Below are positions 60,098 to 64,000 of a stretch of DNA of 64,000 bases, one piece after another. Under the pieces are notes generated by a model. It did no database searches, was not told the origin of the DNA, and worked only from the letters and a program-made list of their open reading frames with translations. Source of the stretch: Gelatoporia subvermispora B. Lineage: Eukaryota > Basidiomycota > Agaricomycetes > Polyporales > Gelatoporiaceae. The stretch lies in NCBI GenBank assembly GCA_000320605.2, contig KB445802.1, forward strand, positions 372,001-436,000, read 5' to 3'. A program made the translations under genes and the position numbers. The stretch's first letter is position 1; every line of letters starts with the position of its first letter.

Positions 60098-61043
60098 ATG
60101 TCATTCCTAGATGAAATCCGCAAAATCCCACCTGTGACGCGCTTCCTATGCGGGTCGTCGCTAGCGGTCTCGCTGCCCGTCATGGCTCAGCTCGTCCAGC
60201 CGTTCAGCGTTGTGTTCGTCAAGGAATATGTCACGCAAGGGTTGGAGGTGTGGAGACCGTACACGAGCTTCTTCTTCGGCAGTGAGTCGTTTCGGCTTTT
60301 TGCTCAGGTCAAGAAAGAGGTGGCGCTGATCGGTGCGGGAGCATGTAGGCTCGGGAATCAACTATCTCTTTGAGTTTATTATGCTCTAGTACGGGTTCAC
60401 TTGGCTGAACCGCAAGGAAAGGTCTGACGCCATTGAACACGCAGCCGCAATTCTCTGCAGCTCGAGACTGCACACTTCGCGGGCCGCTCGGCAGACTACG
60501 CCTGGCAGCTCTTCCTCGCCGCGCTCGGGATCCTCGTGCGTCCCTCCTTGTCCTCGCTGCACTCCTTTCCCACCCACACTCACGCATCCACGTACTACAC
60601 ATCCACAGGCACTCAACATCCCCCTGCGCTCGCTCACGCACACACGTCCGCTCCTCCTCGCGCTCACGTACGTCTCCGCGCGGCTCGCCCCGCCGGGCAC
60701 GCAGACGTCGCTCTTCGGGCTGCTCACCTTCCCGCTCGCGTACCTCCCGTACGCGCTGCTCGCGCTCGACTTCGTCATGGGCGGCCCGCGCGCCGCCGCG
60801 CAGAGTGTCAGCGGCCTCGTCGTCGGCCACCTCTGGTGGTGGGGCGTCTGGGACGCCGGCGCGCTGCGTGCGGCGGGCACCGCGCCGGGGTGGCTCAGGA
60901 GGTGGGTCGGCGATGGCCCGGCAGGCGGGCCGGGGATGGCGGGGACGGGCGTGCATGTTGTGCCGCCGAGGGCGAGGGCGAGGGAAGAGAGGGCGACGAC
61001 GGGTGGGTACCGGTGGGGCTCGGGCAGGAGGTTGGGCGAGTAG
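60098..61043 (+). CDS. derlin (Der1-like, ER-associated degradation)
   Basis: ER membrane pseudo-rhomboid that helps retrotranslocate misfolded proteins for degradation. Model: 60098-60281, 60349-60388, 60445-60535, 60609-61043, giving 249 aa. Signatures: MSFLDEIRKIPPVTRFL, LEVWRPYTSFFF (the conserved WR of derlins), GINYLFEFIMLYRNS, FAGRSADYAWQLFL, LTYVSARLAPPGTQTSLFGL and a final AQSVSGLVVGHLWWWGVW (the GxxxG-like region of the rhomboid core). Four to six transmembrane segments are visible. The C-terminal tail is R/G/A-rich and lacks an obvious SHP box. An in-frame TAG right after IMLY is removed by the 56-bp intron at 60389-60444. Convergent with the orotate phosphoribosyltransferase gene. 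Confidence 0.93.
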
Positions 61044-61276
61044 GTGTGGGTGGGCTGGGTGTATGCTGCGCTTGTGTACTGATTTGTTGGGTTTCATGCG
61101 CCGGTCAAATGGACGTGTGTCTTTGTTGCAAAACACAGATCGTCGTCTGCATGCAGCACTCTCGCTGTCCGACTTGCTCACAACGATTTTGTCGTTGTGA
61201 GCCTTAGAAAGGATCGTTATCATCAATCGGACGCAGTTGTACCATACTGCTTGCTCTGTGAACGCAGGTGGATGTA

Positions 61277-61582
61277 CTGTAATATCAGTAATTATAACAA
61301 GTTGTCGCGTCACGCTGTGCCATTGCATTGTTAACTTTTCCCATTTTCACGTCACGAAGAGGTGGTCTCGAAGAAGGTATCGAAGGGTTTGGGGCCAAAT
61401 CTTGGCCAGAATTACATCGCACCATCTTTTGTGGCCCTGCGGGGCTACAGTCTCCAACAATATCCTCTCAGAATGTACCATGCCTTCGGAAGTGCAGACC
61501 AGGGAGTCTCAATTGTTATAATTTCCACCAAATTGTTAGGCCACGGTGTCACACACAGTTGTTATGATTACTGATATTACAG
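61277..61582. mobile_element. MITE, 306 bp, TA target duplication
   Basis: Both ends read CTGTAATATCAGTAAT inward from flanking TA dinucleotides (61275-61276 and 61583-61584). Similarity continues imperfectly (..ATAACAA.TGT..) for about 50 bp. There is no coding capacity. The ends differ from those of the 43.4-kb element, so it is a separate family. It lies between the convergent 3' ends of derlin and orotate phosphoribosyltransferase and may contribute to their 3' UTRs (inference). Confidence 0.75.
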
Positions 61583-61702
61583 TAGTGTGGGTTTGTTCGG
61601 ATAGAATTGTAAGCTGTGTCGCTCAAGGCGTGGAGAGTCGTTTACATTTGTATTTTCCAGACTTTCATCTCCGGCATCACATCCGTACTCCCAGTCGCCC
61701 GT

Positions 61703-62444
61703 TCACTCCGAGTCCTTTGCGCCGTATTGCTCCCAGTATTCCTGCATCCGCGCAAGCTCCTCCGTGCGTCCGTTCTGCTCAAGCCAGCGCATGAGGTGCT
61801 TCATCTTGAGGATCGTGACGACGGAGCCGTTTCCGCCGAGAAGGCCCTCGACCTCCTGGATCATGCTCTTGCTGCTCTCGCGGCCGACCTCCTGCCTATC
61901 GAGCATGAGCACGGCGCCGACGACCTCGCCGCCCTCGGCGCGGACCTTCTCGATGGACCCACGGATCGCGGTGCCGGCGGTGGCGACGTCGTCGAGGACG
62001 AGCACGCGCTTGCCCTTGACGGGTGCGCCGACCATGACGCCGCCCTCGCCGTGGTCCTTCGCCTCCTTGCGGTCGTACGCGTAGCCGACGTCGATGGCGT
62101 GCTCGCGGTGCAGAAGCAGCGCGGCACAGGCCGCAAAGGAGATCGCCTTGTACGCGGGGCCAAAGATCACGTCGAACTGAGGGAGCGCGGGCGACGCTTT
62201 GAGCGCGTCGGCGATCGTGGACGCGTAGGCGGACCCGACGGCGTCGAGAACGGCGCCCGAGGCGAGAAGACCAGCGTTGAAGAAGTACGGCGAGTTACTG
62301 AGCGGGAGGTGAGAGAGGAGAAAATGAGAGATGATAGGCTGGGACAGACCGGCCCGACTTGAGGATAAAGGAACCGAACTTGAGCGCGCCGGCGGCCATA
62401 GAGTGCTCGATGAGTTCGTTCTGGTATTTTTCGAGCGAAGTCAT
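61703..62444 (-). CDS. URA5: orotate phosphoribosyltransferase
   Basis: Fifth step of pyrimidine synthesis: orotate plus PRPP gives OMP, in the cytosol. Model: 62444-62350, 62297-61703, giving 229 aa, normal for fungal OPRTs. The N-terminus EHSMAAGALKFGSFILKSGR continues over the single 52-bp intron into NSPYFFNAGLL (orotate-contacting region). Then FDVIFGPAYKAI, the flexible catalytic loop DRKEAKDHGEGG (about 107-118) and the PRPP-binding motif RVLVLDDVATAGTA (about 129-142). The C-terminus is helical (MRWLEQNGRTEELARMQEYW). Start chosen at MTSLEKYQ because sequence upstream has no family similarity. In basidiomycetes this gene is a classical 5-FOA-selectable marker. Confidence 0.97.
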
Positions 62445-63878
62445 GGTGAAGAGTAGGGATATGAAGGGATACGGAGGGCTCTGGAGAGAAAGATGTTTGG
62501 CCGATATTTTGACGAACAGAGCTGGGGACTTTGCGGGGAGCACGCGTTGATGAGATCTATCGCAGATCTGCATCGTAGATCACCAGATCTGACCCAGGGA
62601 GGCCAGCAGCAAAAGTCGCTCACACCCACAAAGTCAGGCGTTTATACCTCTATCAGCGCGTTCAAGCCGTCGTACATCTTCCGTATGTTCGACGCCCCGG
62701 ACATTTGCTGCACACCTGTGATATGTCGCACGCAGCCGGTGAGACGAAGACAAAAAGTGGATCTGCGATTACATAAGTTATCAGCGCCTCCTATTTTGGG
62801 CGACCTCGACGGCCCTACTCCAGACCATGCTGCAGACGCACCACTTCGCCTTCGACATCGCGCGTAACCTATAAGATGTCTCCCCCAAATCTTATATTTT
62901 CTGCAACATATTTCGCGATATCCCACTAGCTTTGTTCTGCCTATATCGAGACCCACTGCCCCAAGACCGCCGGCTGCGAAGTTGATTGCCCAAGAGGTTG
63001 CTCATGAAATTATCATTCCCGAGGTGGGTGCTCCGTCTACTCTTTCCGTCGACCAGCGTTCCATATCGTGCAAGTAATGGCGGGTCATATGTGCGCTGTC
63101 GGCGCGTACGCTACCCATTCCCAGAGTCTCGGGCGGACGAGTTGTCGTGCCCGGGGCTGTCGCGCTCCGGATCTTGAATGACGGCCAGGACAGCCATAGG
63201 CAGTCTCAGAATGCGTATTGTCCCCACTTGTTCGTGCCGTATCTTCTCCTCCCACTCTTTTACGGACACGGTGGACAGTGCTGGTGAGTACGCCTGCGCT
63301 GGCGACGTCATCGGGGTCGCCATGTCCTAGCCATCTGTGTCTGCGGCACTAGCTACCTCCGATTCCCCAGCTGAACGACGTCATTGCTTATCGTTTGGCA
63401 TCGGGGAATATGGGTGGTACATTAGGGTTTGAACAGTGGGGCGCATTCTGTCAGATGGGGTCGCACGAGCTCATCTCAGGCATTTCCACCTACCTCCGGA
63501 GCGACCAGCGATGAGATGGGCAATCATGACCCTGGACTGCTGGGTCTGACGCTGAAAAGCGCTTTTGGGCTCAGGTACCATAGGTTCATCAGATTTGCTC
63601 TGGAGTCGTGGTCATTATATGTATGCCTGAGAAGTGGAGCATGGCAGAACTCTTGCGGTTGGGTCAACGATCTCATCTTTCGGAAAGTGCATATATACCC
63701 CATACATGCGCTTCATTGTCCAAGTTTCGCAGCATATCACATCGATGAAGTCTGATCTCGCTCGATGAATGACTAACTCGATTCAATTTCTAGTTACTCA
63801 ATATCTCCAACATCATTGATCTTACGCCTATCATACTTCGCCTACCGATCAACCTATAATTGCTAACGACACGCTACG
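62445..63878. other. intergenic region, no gene seen
   Basis: Holds the URA5 promoter on one side and the promoter of the edge gene on the other. Short frames at 63323-63111 (-) and 62986-63177 (+) show no motif. Confidence 0.45.
63692..63697 (+). promoter_or_regulatory. possible TATA box of the edge gene
   Basis: TATATA within GTGCATATATACCCC, about 185 bp before the ATG at 63879. The spacing is long but possible with an untranslated leader. Confidence 0.3.
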
Positions 63879-64000
63879 ATGGGATTCGTCACACTAGTTG
63901 CCGCAGCCCACTTCATTGCAAGCGGATTCCGCGATCACGACAATCGCAGTTCGTCAGACCCTGAAAAGGGGTTGACTGCGCCATCCGACGGGACCGCCAG
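63879..64000 (+). CDS. start of an unidentified gene, cut by window edge
   Basis: An ATG at 63879 opens a frame that stays open to the last base: MGFVTLVAAAHFIASGFRDH and about 20 more residues, S/D/P-rich. The first 17 residues are hydrophobic and could be a short signal or membrane anchor. MGFVT is also weakly compatible with N-myristoylation. Too short to identify. Confidence 0.35.
   Translation, partial: MGFVTLVAAAHFIASGFRDHDNRSSSDPEKGLTAPSDGTA

Overview
The window is nuclear DNA of a filamentous basidiomycete (Agaricomycetes; a polypore-like fungus is plausible but not proven). Genes are cut by many 46-70 bp GT-AG introns, and protein types typical of mushroom-forming fungi are present: NACHT-WD40 NLR, tandem F-box-like genes, cysteine-type GST and MpaB/rubber-oxygenase domain. 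There are no operons and no recognisable rRNA or tRNA genes. Gene models below were built by hand from reading frames, splice sites and remembered family alignments; for nearly every model the exon lengths sum to a multiple of three.

Layout. 1-6.4 kb: GC-rich, gene-poor DNA full of simple repeats. 6.5-9.3 kb: bHLH transcription factor (+). 9.3-14.7 kb: no gene I can support. 14.8-16.6 kb: MpaB/Lcp-type (DUF2236) oxygenase-like protein (+). 17.2-22.3 kb: NACHT/14x WD40 NLR (-), its frame broken by an 11-bp tandem duplication. 23.5-24.8 kb: conserved unnamed agaricomycete protein (-), with a diverged paralogue at 35.4-36.7 kb (+). 25.7-29.8 kb: two housekeeping genes on the minus strand, calcineurin A and UNC50/Gmh1. 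30.0-34.6 kb: WW-domain, R/S/D-rich protein (+), divergent from UNC50. 37.7-39.4 kb: DHH phosphoesterase (+). 39.4-41.9 kb: gene debris with inverted coding fragments. 41.9-45.0 kb: tandem GST pair, the second copy having a 558-bp MITE directly upstream. 46.5-48.5 kb: low-complexity conserved protein (+). 49.1-57.5 kb: four minus-strand F-box-like genes with a conserved MGQS N-terminus, plus relics. 60.1-61.0 kb: derlin (+). 61.7-62.4 kb: orotate phosphoribosyltransferase (-), separated from derlin by a second MITE. A gene start runs off the right edge at 63.9 kb.

How it fits together. Conserved genes (calcineurin signalling, Golgi/ER trafficking, ERAD, pyrimidine synthesis) alternate with fast-evolving families (NLR, F-box, GST, MpaB). 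The fast-evolving parts show tandem duplication, decay and small transposon insertion. The best leads are the putatively N-myristoylated F-box cluster, the 21-bp GST microexon that carries the catalytic cysteine motif, and the frame-disrupting duplication in the NLR.
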